Both the position numbers and the translations under genes were made by a program. The notes below the pieces were generated by a model, which ran no database searches, was not told the origin of the DNA, and was given only the letters and a program-made list of their open reading frames with translations. Shown here one piece after another: positions 25,042 to 35,086 of a stretch of DNA of 64,000 nt. This stretch comes from Sphingomonadales bacterium Ga0077559 (GTDB taxonomy: Bacteria > Pseudomonadota > Alphaproteobacteria > Sphingomonadales > Sphingomonadaceae): positions 1 through 64,000 of the forward strand of contig LNFK01000075.1 of assembly GCA_001464315.1 (NCBI GenBank), written 5' to 3'. The first letter of the stretch is position 1. Each line of letters opens with the position of its first letter.

Positions 25042-26549
25042 GCGAGACTATCTACGACCTTGCAGTCATCGGCGGCGGCATCAACGGTGCAGGCATCGCG
25101 CGTGATGCAGCAGGTCGCGGAGCGAAGGTCATATTGCTTGAACGCGGCGATCTGGCGCGCGGCACGTCGTCGGCATCGACCAAGCTTATTCATGGCGGGC
25201 TTCGCTATCTGGAGCATTATGAGTTCGCGTTGGTCCGCGAATCGCTCATTGAGCGCGAACGGCTTTGGGCAATTGCACCGCATATCATCTGGCCGCTGCG
25301 TTTCGTGCTGCCGCACCAGAAAGGCATCCGTCCGGCTTGGTTGGTACGCTTGGGACTGTTCCTCTATGACCATATCGGCGGCCGCAAGCACCTGCCCGCA
25401 ACGCGCACACTCAATCTGCGCAATGAACCGGCGGGCGAGCCGCTGAAACCCGAGTTCGTCAAAGCTTTCGAATATTCTGACTGCTGGGTGGACGACGCGC
25501 GGTTGGTCGTACTGAATGCGATGGATGCAGCCGAACGTGGAGCAGATATCCGCACGCGCGCTGAAGTTACGCATCTTGAACGGCGTGAAGGGCTTTGGGA
25601 TATTGAGGTCGCCGGTCAGCTCTCAATCCGCGCCAAAGCCGTTGCTAATGCAGCCGGCCCAGCTGTGCTCGATCTTCTGGCCCGGACGACCGGGCACCAA
25701 CGCGATGCGGGTGAACGCATCCGGCTGGTCCGCGGCTCGCATATCGTGGTCCGCAAGCTGTTCGACACGCCGCAAGCCTATTTTTGCCAGAATCCCGATG
25801 GGCGAATATTTTTTGCAATTCCCTATGAAGACGATTTCACGCTGATCGGCACCACCGATGCCGACCATAAGGGGCCGCTTGACCACATTACCGCCACGCC
25901 GGAAGAGATCGCTTACATCTGCAAGTCTGCAGCGGCCTATTTCAAACAGCGCATCACACCTTCGGATGTCATCTACAGCTACGCAGGCGTTCGGCCGCTG
26001 GTTGATGACGGGTCAGGAAAGCCCGAGACCGCTTCGCGCGGCTATCATTTCGATGTCGACAGCGACGCCGATAATCACGCCCCTATTCTTTCGGTGTTTG
26101 GCGGCAAGATCACCACCTATCGTCATCTTGCCGAAAACGCAGTGGGCAAGCTTTCGCCACAATTGCCCATGCTGGGAGGGCCAGGCTGGACGTCTGGAAA
26201 ACCCTTGCCCGGAGGTGATTTTGCGATGGATGGTGCAGGCGCGCTCGCCAAAAATATCGAAGCACAATATCCGTTTTTGCCTGAATCCTTGGGCAAGCGA
26301 CTGGTGCGCTGTTACGGGACCCGCGCCAAAATCTGGCTGGGCGCTGCGTCGTCCCTCGCCGACCTCGGTCAGGATTTCGGCCACGGACTTTATGCTAGCG
26401 AGGTCAACTATCTCATCGCGCGCGAATGGGCACGCTCCGCCGAAGACATTCTGTGGCGGCGTAGCAAACTGGGCCTGCGTTTTTCGCCCGATCAGGTTGC
26501 CATGCTGGAAATATATGTTTCGATGAAGGTCGCCAACGAATCGGTTTAA
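25038..26549 (+). CDS. glpD: Glycerol-3-phosphate dehydrogenase (FAD, GlpD type)
   Basis: 503 residues. The FAD-binding beta-alpha-beta start is YDLAVIGGGINGAGIARDAAGRG; GTSSASTKLIHGGLRYLEHYEF is the GlpD signature; PYEDDFTLIGTTDADHKG and AGVRPLVDDGSGK lie in the substrate domain; a C-terminal helical domain (DAO_C) follows. It oxidises glycerol-3-phosphate to DHAP at the membrane and passes electrons to quinone. No glpK or glpF is in the window. Start fixed by the ATGA overlap with yeiH. Confidence 0.95.
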   Translation: MSETIYDLAVIGGGINGAGIARDAAGRGAKVILLERGDLARGTSSASTKLIHGGLRYLEHYEFALVRESLIERERLWAIAPHIIWPLRFVLPHQKGIRPAWLVRLGLFLYDHIGGRKHLPATRTLNLRNEPAGEPLKPEFVKAFEYSDCWVDDARLVVLNAMDAAERGADIRTRAEVTHLERREGLWDIEVAGQLSIRAKAVANAAGPAVLDLLARTTGHQRDAGERIRLVRGSHIVVRKLFDTPQAYFCQNPDGRIFFAIPYEDDFTLIGTTDADHKGPLDHITATPEEIAYICKSAAAYFKQRITPSDVIYSYAGVRPLVDDGSGKPETASRGYHFDVDSDADNHAPILSVFGGKITTYRHLAENAVGKLSPQLPMLGGPGWTSGKPLPGGDFAMDGAGALAKNIEAQYPFLPESLGKRLVRCYGTRAKIWLGAASSLADLGQDFGHGLYASEVNYLIAREWARSAEDILWRRSKLGLRFSPDQVAMLEIYVSMKVANESV

Positions 26550-26599
26550 CCATCTCATTTATCTTGTAAAAGAATTGCATCACGCCAACTGGGGGTGCG

Positions 26600-28180
26600 A
26601 TGGGGGACGCAGACAAAATCGGTATTGGAAAAGCGGCAGACGCACGCCGGTTTGCCGCGTTCATTTCGTACAGCCATGCCGATGCGGAAACTGCCGCCAA
26701 ATTGCAGCGCAAACTTGAACGATACCGCCTGCCCAAGCGGATTGCCGAAACCCGTTTGAATGCCGGCGCATCGCTCGGCTCCATCTTTCGCGACCGCGAG
26801 GACCTAGCCGCCGCCGCCAGCCTAAGCGCCGCGATCCGTGACGCTATTGCACGGGCGGAGGCGTTGATCGTAATGTGTTCGCCCGACGCGGCCGCCTCGC
26901 CATGGGTTGCCGCAGAGATCGAGCTGTTTCGAGAGCTGCACCCAGGCAAGCCAGTCCTCGCAGCGTTATTGTCGGGCGAACCTGCGGATTCGTTTCCGGC
27001 GGAATTGACAACGAATGGCAACGAACCGCTTGCCGCCGATCTGCGGCCTCAGGGCGACGGCGAACAATTGGGCTTTCTCAAAATCGTTGCAGGCATCGCC
27101 GGTGTCCCGCTCGATGCGCTTATCCAGCGCGACGCGCAGCGCCGAATCCGCCGCGTGACGGTGATCACGGCAGGTGCGCTCGCGGCAATGCTAATCATGG
27201 GCATCATGACCACATTAGCCCTCCAAGCCCGCAACGAAGCCGCCCGGCAACGTGCGGAGGCCGAGGGATTGGTCGAGTATATGCTCACTGATTTACGCGA
27301 GAAGTTGGAGGGAGTTGGCAAGATCAATATCATGGAAGGCGTTAACCGACGCGCGCTCCAATATTATCGCAAACAAGGCAATCTTGCTATATTGCCGCCA
27401 GATAGTCTGCTTCAACGCGCCCGCATCATTGAAGCTATGGGAGAAGATGACGAGAAGCGCGGTAAATTTGATGCTGCACGGCGCAAATATTCAGAACTGC
27501 ACCGGGTCACATCGGCATTAATGACGCGCGACCAGGAAAATCCGGACCGCATATTTTCGCACGCCCGCAGCGAGAACCGGTTAGCTTTGTTGGCGCATAG
27601 TCAAGGCAATGTTGTCACTGCGCTATCTGGCTTCAACGCCAGCAATGCGCTGCTCAAATCTATTATGACGGATCATAATTTGAAGCCTGAGTGGCTCCAA
27701 CTGGCGGCTTATGTGAACGGCAACATCTGTGCGGTTCATCTGCAAACTCACCGACCGGTAAAAGGCGCACTGGCCTATTGCCGAACATCGGTTGCCTTCA
27801 ACGAACGGCTTATAAAAGCACAACCGGAAAAGCCGGAGCCGATTTACGATTTGATATTTCATTTGGCTTGGCTGGATGAAGCATTGACCGCTTCCGGCGA
27901 CACCCGTCGTGCGTCGGAAGCCAACCGGCGCGCGCTGGAACTGATCAGAACATTGGAGGCGTTAGATACTGAAAACCTGCTATGGCGGGAGCAGGAAATG
28001 CAGATTTATGTCCGGCTGGCCGACAAACTGACTCGCGCAAACGAGCGGCCATTGCGGTCGCTATATATGACAAAGGCATTGGAAATTAACCGAAAATTGT
28101 TAGCGCGTGAAAGCGGGAACGCGTTGTGGGTCCGATATCGTTCGCGTTTGGAAAAATACCAGAAGGGGATAGGACGATGA
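26600..28180 (+). CDS. TIR domain membrane protein with C-terminal TPR-like helices
   Basis: 526 residues. TIR domain at about 17-130: FAAFISYSHADAE (strand A/box 1), SIFRDREDLAA, EALIVMCSPDAAASPWVAAEIELF; E106 in the SPW-VAAE segment is placed like the catalytic Glu of TIR NADases. A single transmembrane helix follows at about 184-208 (VTVITAGALAAMLIMGIMTT), then a long helical region resembling degenerate TPRs. GGGGGTG precedes ATG 26600. ATGA coupling to the next gene and the nearby third gene suggest a three-gene operon. It may cleave NAD or act as a scaffold; similar TIR-TM-TPR proteins occur in other Proteobacteria, mostly uncharacterised. Confidence 0.85.
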   Translation: MGDADKIGIGKAADARRFAAFISYSHADAETAAKLQRKLERYRLPKRIAETRLNAGASLGSIFRDREDLAAAASLSAAIRDAIARAEALIVMCSPDAAASPWVAAEIELFRELHPGKPVLAALLSGEPADSFPAELTTNGNEPLAADLRPQGDGEQLGFLKIVAGIAGVPLDALIQRDAQRRIRRVTVITAGALAAMLIMGIMTTLALQARNEAARQRAEAEGLVEYMLTDLREKLEGVGKINIMEGVNRRALQYYRKQGNLAILPPDSLLQRARIIEAMGEDDEKRGKFDAARRKYSELHRVTSALMTRDQENPDRIFSHARSENRLALLAHSQGNVVTALSGFNASNALLKSIMTDHNLKPEWLQLAAYVNGNICAVHLQTHRPVKGALAYCRTSVAFNERLIKAQPEKPEPIYDLIFHLAWLDEALTASGDTRRASEANRRALELIRTLEALDTENLLWREQEMQIYVRLADKLTRANERPLRSLYMTKALEINRKLLARESGNALWVRYRSRLEKYQKGIGR

Positions 28181-28974
28181 CCGAAAAACATATCGTGTTA
28201 GAGATCGGGACGATGGCCACCGGCGCGCATAAAGACCTCGCTGGCTACACAAATTATAAACAGGTAGCCGATGCCGACGCCGTTGGTGCGCTATTCAGCG
28301 ACGTTAGTCGCCTCCGTGTCGCTGGCACTCGGCCCACGCGCATTGGCAAGCCCGGAGGCCAATTTGACGGATCGCTCGATATCGTCGGGGAAACAGGTAA
28401 CAACAGATATTATTTTTCGTTGGAGGCATGGTCTGGCACTATCTTCGCGCCTGGTGAAAAGCCAATTCAACCTGTAGGCAAAGAAGTTGCGCTAATCCGT
28501 GATATCAGCATCTGGGAAATACAAGATAGCAAGCTGGTCAAACTGGAGGAAGTGCCTGCAAATGATCAGCTGGCTATGATAGTTTCATTCGATTTCGACC
28601 TTTCGGCAGCAAAGAATGGGCCGACTGCGGATGCAATCAGAAAAGGCGGTCACAAGACTGCCTTAAAGGTTCCATTTATATTCAACCTGATCGACAAGCA
28701 TGTGGGTGCACCACCTTGGACCTTCGACGACCATCGTTATGAGCCAAATCACGGTATTGTCGAACATTTCGTTTCACATGCTGACGATCACCACGACCAC
28801 GATAATTTGTCTTTTGGCAGACTCAAGCTGTTCACGCATGGCGGCATCCATCCCGATGATATGCAAAAGCTTTTTACGCACGGCGGCATCCTTCCAGACA
28901 ATTTAAGAGAGGACCGCACACACGGGGGAATTCATCCGCCGGGCGTTGCCTCTTTCGTTATAGTTGAATTATAG
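28177..28974 (+). CDS. Unknown protein with His-rich linker and three THGGI repeats
   Basis: 265 residues, no family recognised. Residues 1-200 look like a globular beta-rich domain (for example FDGSLDIVGETGNNRYYFSL, AMIVSFDFDLSAAKNG). A His/Asp cluster HADDHHDHD lies at 201-209. The tail holds three repeats of exactly 14 residues starting THGGI at 220, 234 and 248. No signal peptide or membrane helix. ATG overlaps the TIR stop, with AAGGGGATAGG as SD. The tail might bind metal or be a short-peptide recognition element. It probably works with the TIR protein, but function is open. Confidence 0.75.
   Translation: MTEKHIVLEIGTMATGAHKDLAGYTNYKQVADADAVGALFSDVSRLRVAGTRPTRIGKPGGQFDGSLDIVGETGNNRYYFSLEAWSGTIFAPGEKPIQPVGKEVALIRDISIWEIQDSKLVKLEEVPANDQLAMIVSFDFDLSAAKNGPTADAIRKGGHKTALKVPFIFNLIDKHVGAPPWTFDDHRYEPNHGIVEHFVSHADDHHDHDNLSFGRLKLFTHGGIHPDDMQKLFTHGGILPDNLREDRTHGGIHPPGVASFVIVEL
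28834..28941 (+). repeat. In-frame 42-bp tandem repeat (THGGI repeats)
   Basis: Three units beginning at 28834, 28876 and 28918, each encoding THGGI followed by HP or LP and a linker; the third unit is cut short by the C-terminus. Period is 42 bases, 14 codons. Synonymous drift between units shows the repeat is not a very recent slippage product. Confidence 0.85.
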
Positions 28975-29012
28975 TGCTGCGACGGTTTGTATAAATTGGG
29001 TACTGCTCGCTA

Positions 29013-30440
29013 ATGCCAATCAATGATGTCCTTGCCCTTGCGCGCGCAGGATCCACTAGCCGGGCATGGGATGCGTTTATCGTCGCGGGGATGGAAAGCG
29101 TGACCGCCGACCCACAGGTCCTCACCCTCAAAGGCCGGCTGTTCAAGGATCAAGCCCGAAAGGCGCGGGGCGAGGTAGCAGCTCGGCTCTACCTGCAATC
29201 GGCAAAGGCCTATGCCGATGCGGCGGCGCTTCGGCCTGATAGCTATCCGCTGATCAATGCCGCGACGATGTCGCTCTTTGCCGGGCAGTCCGATCATATG
29301 GCGTTGCTGGCGGAGCGGGTTCTGACGATGCTGGATACCGGTATCGGCGTGGGCGAAACGCCTTACTGGCACGAGGCAACACGGGCAGAGGCGTTGTTGT
29401 TGCTCGTGCGGCAAGCCGAGGCAAAGGCCGCGCTCGACACGGCGATAGCAGCGGCTCCCGCAGCTTGGGAGGACCGGGCGGTAACGCTTCGCCAGTTCCG
29501 GCAGGTTCTGGAATTCAGGAATGAACCCAGCAAGTGGCTTTCCGACTATTCGCCGCCAACATCGGTCTATTTCAAAGGTATGATTGGCATTTCCCCCGAA
29601 GACCGCCGTGCGGCGGAGGCTGCTCGCGATGCATTAGAGAGCAAGCGCGCAGGTTTTGGCTATGGCGCACTGGCAGCCGGCGCCGACATTTTGGTTGCCG
29701 AAGCACTGATCGAACGTGGCGCGGAGCTCCATCTCATCCTGCCGATGGCAATTTCGGCCTTTCGCCAGCGCTCGGTAGACCCGTTTGGCGCGGCTTGGGT
29801 CGCGCGGTTCGATATGCTGTTGGCTCAAGCCGCATCCGTCAGCATCATATCGCCCAGTGAAATCTTGTCCGAAGCATCCATCGACCTGGCAGCGCAAGTT
29901 GCCAAAGGGACAGCGATTGAAAACGCACTGCGGCTCGAAGGAAGCGCGGTCGGGATCGAACTGAACGACATACGATCACATTCTTTCGACGCGGCGAGCG
30001 ATCTTTTGGTCCAGCTTGAAAGATCCGCGCATGTGGCATCCGCAGACACCGAAAGCGGCCGGACTTCGGTAACGTTGGTATGTGACCAAATTGTCGATGC
30101 TTGCGGAAACTGGACACCGGCCGCCGATGGTTTTTATGTGTGCGATGTGCGCTCCTTGGCTGAAGCTCAAACGATACTGCGCGAAATACAGATCGGCACG
30201 ACCAACGCCCGAACTGCATTACAGGTTGTTGCCAACGCGATTGACAATGGTGACGGTGGCGACGCCATCACTCTCGTGCTGCGAATAGCGAAATGCACTT
30301 TACCTGGGACGATAACTGCCGATGCAGCTTCGGCAAGGGCGTTGTTATCGCTTTTCCCTAATCTTTGGATCGAACCATTGGGCGAATTATCCGACGCATC
30401 CGGGGCTATAGAGATCTACGCGATCTCACCCAAAGCGTAG
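29013..30440 (+). CDS. TRAFs-binding/TPR protein with SLOG-like domain and cyclase-like C-terminus
   Basis: 475 residues. Residues 1-170 resemble the DUF4071 TRAFs-binding TPR region (LTLKGRLFKDQARKARGE, YWHEATRAEALLLL). Residues 185-280 form a Rossmann-like unit with GFGYGALAAGADILVAEALI and ERGAELHLILP, resembling DprA/SLOG nucleotide-sensor folds. The end (CTLPGTITADAASARALL, PLGELSDASGAIEIYAI) looks like the last strands of a degenerate class III nucleotidyl cyclase without visible metal Asp pair. It starts 38 bases after the repeat protein. Function unknown; a nucleotide-sensing role is inferred from the fold. Confidence 0.6.
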   Translation: MPINDVLALARAGSTSRAWDAFIVAGMESVTADPQVLTLKGRLFKDQARKARGEVAARLYLQSAKAYADAAALRPDSYPLINAATMSLFAGQSDHMALLAERVLTMLDTGIGVGETPYWHEATRAEALLLLVRQAEAKAALDTAIAAAPAAWEDRAVTLRQFRQVLEFRNEPSKWLSDYSPPTSVYFKGMIGISPEDRRAAEAARDALESKRAGFGYGALAAGADILVAEALIERGAELHLILPMAISAFRQRSVDPFGAAWVARFDMLLAQAASVSIISPSEILSEASIDLAAQVAKGTAIENALRLEGSAVGIELNDIRSHSFDAASDLLVQLERSAHVASADTESGRTSVTLVCDQIVDACGNWTPAADGFYVCDVRSLAEAQTILREIQIGTTNARTALQVVANAIDNGDGGDAITLVLRIAKCTLPGTITADAASARALLSLFPNLWIEPLGELSDASGAIEIYAISPKA

Positions 30441-30527
30441 CTTGCATGTGACCGTCACCTGTCTTAGCCTCGCACCTTGGGCTTGAGCAAACCGGGTAAC
30501 AAGGTTCAAGCCTTCGGGGCCGTAATT

Positions 30528-31463
30528 ATGCAGGAAAGTTATTTGGGAGCCACAAACACGGGAAACTTATCCGATTGTTCCCCCGAAGCTGAATTCGTAA
30601 CGCCAGATAAAATCGACATCACGCATTTCGCGCCGTCAGCAATGCTGGCTCCTTTTGTCACGCAGATCTACTATTTTCGTTGCGAGGAGCGTGAAACCAA
30701 AGACCGCCAATCGGCAGCGCTCGGTCATTTGATGTTCTTCCTGAGCGGGTCGGGCGTTGTGCAGTTCGACAAAGGCGAAGCCACAACGGTATCGGGTGCT
30801 ATGCAATATGGGCCTGGGCTCGCAGCCGCAGAGTTCGTGCTGAGCGGCCCTGCGCATATTCTCGGCTTTGTGCTTTCGCCGCTTGGCTTCGTCGCGCTAA
30901 CTGGCAAGCCCGCCAATTTGTTTGCCGATCGCGCCGTTCGTGCGGCTGAAATATACGGTCCGGAAATCGACCGGATAGCCGATGCGTTCAGCGCTGGCCG
31001 TGCGGACAGTTCGCTTCGCGTCGCGGACATGATAGCACAGGCTACTGGGTTCCTGCTCCGCCAAGTCCGGTCTGTGCCGCCTGCTCATGTTACCATGATC
31101 CGTAAAGTTATCGACTGGCTATCGAGCGATCTCGACCCCGATGTTGAGTTGCTATATTCACAGCTCAACATGTCACGGAGCACGGCCGCGCGTCTCATAA
31201 CCCGCTATTTCGGTTGTCCCGCAAAGCCGTTGATGCGCAAATATCGTGCCGTTCGCGCGGCAACTGTATTGGTCGATCCCCAATGCACTCCCGAGCTACG
31301 CGCTAAGGTCGAATCGCTTTTTTACGACCAGCCGCACATGATCCGCGAAATTCGACAATTTACCGGTCGAACGCCGGGAGCGCTCGACGGTGACGACAGC
31401 CGAATATTGCGAATGTGGCTTTCCAAGGACAATTACCGCGACGTGGAGACCTTTCCGGGTTGA
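30528..31463 (+). CDS. AraC family transcriptional regulator
   Basis: 311 residues from ATG 30528. The N-terminus (FAPSAMLAPFVTQIYYFRCEE, LGHLMFFLSGSGVVQFDKG) resembles the DUF6597-type sensor domain; the C-terminus has two HTH units, VELLYSQLNMSRSTAARLITRYFG and FYDQPHMIREIRQFTGRTPG, the latter the usual AraC signature. It lies 87 bases after the TIR operon on the same strand and could control it, or could belong with nothing nearby. The inducer is unknown. Confidence 0.85.
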   Translation: MQESYLGATNTGNLSDCSPEAEFVTPDKIDITHFAPSAMLAPFVTQIYYFRCEERETKDRQSAALGHLMFFLSGSGVVQFDKGEATTVSGAMQYGPGLAAAEFVLSGPAHILGFVLSPLGFVALTGKPANLFADRAVRAAEIYGPEIDRIADAFSAGRADSSLRVADMIAQATGFLLRQVRSVPPAHVTMIRKVIDWLSSDLDPDVELLYSQLNMSRSTAARLITRYFGCPAKPLMRKYRAVRAATVLVDPQCTPELRAKVESLFYDQPHMIREIRQFTGRTPGALDGDDSRILRMWLSKDNYRDVETFPG

Positions 31464-31491
31464 TTTTCGCGCCAATAGCGCCCATTTCAGA

Positions 31492-31514
31492 AATCAGATT
31501 AAATTGTTCTGATT
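31492..31514 (+). promoter_or_regulatory. Candidate Rrf2/SufR operator (AATCAG-N11-CTGATT)
   Basis: A perfect 6-bp inverted repeat with an A/T-rich centre, AATCAG (31492-31497) and CTGATT (31509-31514), 13 bases before the rrf2 ATG. The related words CAGATTAA and CTGATTAA also form a direct repeat. Position fits autorepression of the rrf2-suf operon by its own Fe-S sensing regulator. Confidence 0.55.
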
Positions 31515-31527
31515 AAGGCTTGAGTCG

Positions 31528-31929
31528 ATGCGCCTGTCCAATATGGCAGATTATGCAGTGGTGGTGATGAGCGCGGCTTCGCGGCATTGCGGCTCTGCGC
31601 GCGTGTCGGCAACCGATCTGGCATCCGAGACGGGGCTGGCATTGCCGACCACGCAGAAATTGGTGAGCATATTGACCAAGGCGGGATTGCTGCGTTCGGC
31701 TCGCGGGACCGGTGGTGGTATCCAATTAGCAAGGCCCGCAGCGGCGATTACGCTCGCTGACATTATCGAAGCGGTTGAGGGGCCGATCGCGCTGACCTCC
31801 TGCGTCGACACCGGCAGTCACAATTGCGCGATGGAAGGCAATTGCCGCGTCCAACCGCATTGGGCCCTCGTCAATGGCGCGGTGCGTGGGGCATTGGCAG
31901 AAATCAACTTGGCTGGGCTGGTACGATGA
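31528..31929 (+). CDS. Rrf2 family Fe-S regulator of the suf operon
   Basis: 133 residues. [18 protein letters not shown] begins a winged HTH with [30 protein letters not shown]92, C100 and C106 give the three-Cys cluster-ligand pattern of IscR/SufR-like regulators. It would sense [2Fe-2S] status and adjust suf transcription. ATGA overlap with sufB places it as the first gene of the operon, with an inverted repeat immediately upstream. Confidence 0.92.
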   Translation: MRLSNMADYAVVVMSAASRHCGSARVSATDLASETGLALPTTQKLVSILTKAGLLRSARGTGGGIQLARPAAAITLADIIEAVEGPIALTSCVDTGSHNCAMEGNCRVQPHWALVNGAVRGALAEINLAGLVR

Positions 31930-33407
31930 CCGACGAAATCGAAGTCAAAGATAAGGCCGCGTGGGACGCCGCCGAAAAGGTTGCCGATTATGAGCATGGC
32001 TGGTCGTCGGATATCGAAACCGACTTCGCGCCCAAGGGTCTAACCGAGGACACCGTCCGCTTCATCTCGGCCAAGAAGAACGAACCGGAATGGATGCTCG
32101 ATTGGCGGCTGAAGGCGTTTCGCCATTGGCTGACAATGGAGACACCGGATTGGGCCAAGCTCAACATCCCGCCGATCGATTATCAGGACGCTTATTATTA
32201 TGCCGAGCCCAAGGCAAAGCCGAAGCTTGGTTCATTGGACGAGGTCGATCCCGAAATCCTGCGCATCTACGAAAAGCTTGGCATTCCGATTGCAGAGCAG
32301 GAAGTGCTCGCCGGCGTCGAGGGCGCGCGCAAGGTTGCGGTCGATGCGGTGTTCGACTCGGTCTCCGTCGCCACTACTTTCCGCGCCGAACTCGAACGTG
32401 CGGGCGTCATCTTCCGCAGCATATCCGAAGCGATCAAGGAATATCCTGACCTGGTCCGCAAATGGCTCGGCAAAATTGTGCCGATGCACGACAATTATTT
32501 CGCCACGCTCAACTGCGCGGTCTTTTCCGACGGTACGTTCGTCTACATTCCCGAAGGCGTGCGGTGCCCGATGGAGCTTTCCACCTATTTCCGCATCAAT
32601 GCGGAAAATACCGGACAGTTCGAACGCACGTTAATCGTCGCCGACAAAGGCAGCTATGTGTCCTACCTCGAAGGCTGCACTGCGCCGATGCGCGACGAGA
32701 ACCAGCTTCACGCCGCCGTGGTCGAACTGGTCGCGCTCGACGATGCCGAGATCAAATATTCGACCGTGCAGAACTGGTATCCAGGCGACGCCGAGGGCAA
32801 GGGCGGAATCTATAATTTCGTCACCAAGCGCGCTTTGTGTCAGGGGCGGAACAGCAAGGTTTCGTGGACTCAAGTCGAGACGGGCAGCGCGGTCACTTGG
32901 AAATATCCGAGCTGCGTCCTCAACGGCGAAAACAGCGTTGGCGAATTTTACTCGGTCGCGGTGACCAACAATTACCAGCAAGCCGACACCGGCACCAAGA
33001 TGATCCATAATGGCAAGGGCAGCCGCTCGACCATCGTGTCGAAGGGTATCAGCGCCGGGCACAGCAACAACACCTATCGCGGGCTAGTGCGCGTCGCACC
33101 TAATGCCGAGGGCGTGCGCAATTTCACCCAGTGCGATTCGCTGCTGTTGGGTTCCTTAAGCGGCGCGCACACCGTCCCCTATATCGAAGTCCGCAACCCC
33201 AGCGCGCAGATCGAGCATGAGGCGACTACATCCAAGATTTCCGACGACCAGATGTTCTACGCGATGCAACGTGGGTTGAATGCGGAAGAAGCGGTGGCGC
33301 TGATCGTCAACGGCTTTGCCAAGGAAGTACTGCAGCAGCTGCCGATGGAATTCGCGGTCGAGGCGCAGAAACTGCTGGGGATTAGCCTTGAGGGGAGTGT
33401 GGGGTGA
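31926..33407 (+). CDS. sufB: Fe-S cluster assembly scaffold SufB
   Basis: 493 residues. [67 protein letters not shown] and [23 protein letters not shown] are hallmark SufB sequences. It is the scaffold of the SufBC(D) complex on which clusters form. ATG at 31926 overlaps the rrf2 stop. Cytosolic. A 49-codon ORF starts in its stop codon. Confidence 0.97.
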   Translation: MTDEIEVKDKAAWDAAEKVADYEHGWSSDIETDFAPKGLTEDTVRFISAKKNEPEWMLDWRLKAFRHWLTMETPDWAKLNIPPIDYQDAYYYAEPKAKPKLGSLDEVDPEILRIYEKLGIPIAEQEVLAGVEGARKVAVDAVFDSVSVATTFRAELERAGVIFRSISEAIKEYPDLVRKWLGKIVPMHDNYFATLNCAVFSDGTFVYIPEGVRCPMELSTYFRINAENTGQFERTLIVADKGSYVSYLEGCTAPMRDENQLHAAVVELVALDDAEIKYSTVQNWYPGDAEGKGGIYNFVTKRALCQGRNSKVSWTQVETGSAVTWKYPSCVLNGENSVGEFYSVAVTNNYQQADTGTKMIHNGKGSRSTIVSKGISAGHSNNTYRGLVRVAPNAEGVRNFTQCDSLLLGSLSGAHTVPYIEVRNPSAQIEHEATTSKISDDQMFYAMQRGLNAEEAVALIVNGFAKEVLQQLPMEFAVEAQKLLGISLEGSVG

Positions 33408-33553
33408 GCAGTCGAGTTTTTGCACTTGCTGGACTGGCTTATATTTTAGTTTGCCTTCCTTTTTTCACTGTCGGTCATGTGTTTCTCGATTCGTCAGGTG
33501 AATATAGCAATGCCCGCGCGACCGTCGTGACGCTGCTTCAAGGGGAGCTCTGA
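33404..33553 (+). CDS. Small membrane protein inside the suf operon (49 residues)
   Basis: A GTG that overlaps the sufB TGA (GTGA) opens a 49-residue frame: [19 protein letters not shown] then [14 protein letters not shown] and a short hydrophilic end finishing LLQGEL. One clear hydrophobic helix occupies about residues 5-25. The start-stop overlap is the same style used through this operon. It is below usual gene-calling cutoffs and I recognise no family, so it could be a chance frame. If real it would be an inner-membrane companion of the Suf machinery. Confidence 0.5.
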   Translation: MSSRVFALAGLAYILVCLPFFTVGHVFLDSSGEYSNARATVVTLLQGEL

Positions 33554-33617
33554 TCGTGCCGCCGCTCCTTTTGTTGGTCATTACCCGGATTGTAATTATG
33601 AAAGGCACTGCATAACA

Positions 33618-34357
<740 letters not shown>

Positions 34358-34361
<4 letters not shown>

Positions 34362-35086
34362 ACCCTTCCGCTCCCACGCGCCGTGACGAGGCATGGCGAT
34401 ACAGCGACATTGCTGCTGTTGAAGCAGCATGGCCGTTGCCCGCAGCCGAGGCTATCGTCGTGCCTGCGGGCGGGAACTTCGAGCGGACCATCGTTCAGGA
34501 CAGCGGCACTATCCACCAACTCGACATTGCCATCGGCAAGGGTGCAGCTGCGGCTATCCACGTCCTCAACATCGGTGGCGATTATGGGCGGGTTGAGCTG
34601 AACGTTACGCTTCATGAAAAATCGGATTTCAAACTTGGCGTGGTGCAGATTGGCGGCAACACGCAGACATTGGAAATCGTCACAACCGTCACCCATGCCC
34701 AACCCAAAGCGAGGTCTTCGCAGATCGTGCGTTCGATCCTCGCGGGTAAGGCGACGGGAACGTATCTCGGCAAAGTTGCAGTGGCGCGTGATGCGCAGCT
34801 GACTGATTCTGTGCAATCGGTAAAAGCCATGCTACTCGACCGCAGCGCTACAGCGAACGCGAAGCCCGAGCTCGAAATCTACGCCGATGACGTCAAATGC
34901 GCGCATGGCTGCGCAATTGGCGAGTTGGACCCGATGGGCCTGTTCTATTTGCAAGCCCGGGGCATTGCGCCTGCGGATGCGAAGAAGCTGATGTTGCAGG
35001 CATTTGTCGCAGGCGTGTTTGAAGGTGCCGCCGATGAGGAAATGTTGACCGTGGCGGCGCTCAAGAAATTGGTGGATTTGGTGTGA
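34358..35086 (+). CDS. sufD: SufD family Fe-S assembly protein (short form)
   Basis: 242 residues, much shorter than the roughly 420 of E. coli SufD; the N-terminal helical part is reduced to RRDEAWRYSDIAAVEAAWPL, while the beta-helix core and the C-terminal VKCAHGCAIGELDPMGLFYLQARGI (with the conserved Cys-Ala-His-Gly) are intact. TTG start overlaps sufC TGA. It partners SufB as the SufBCD complex. The short form may be normal in sphingomonads. Confidence 0.9.
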
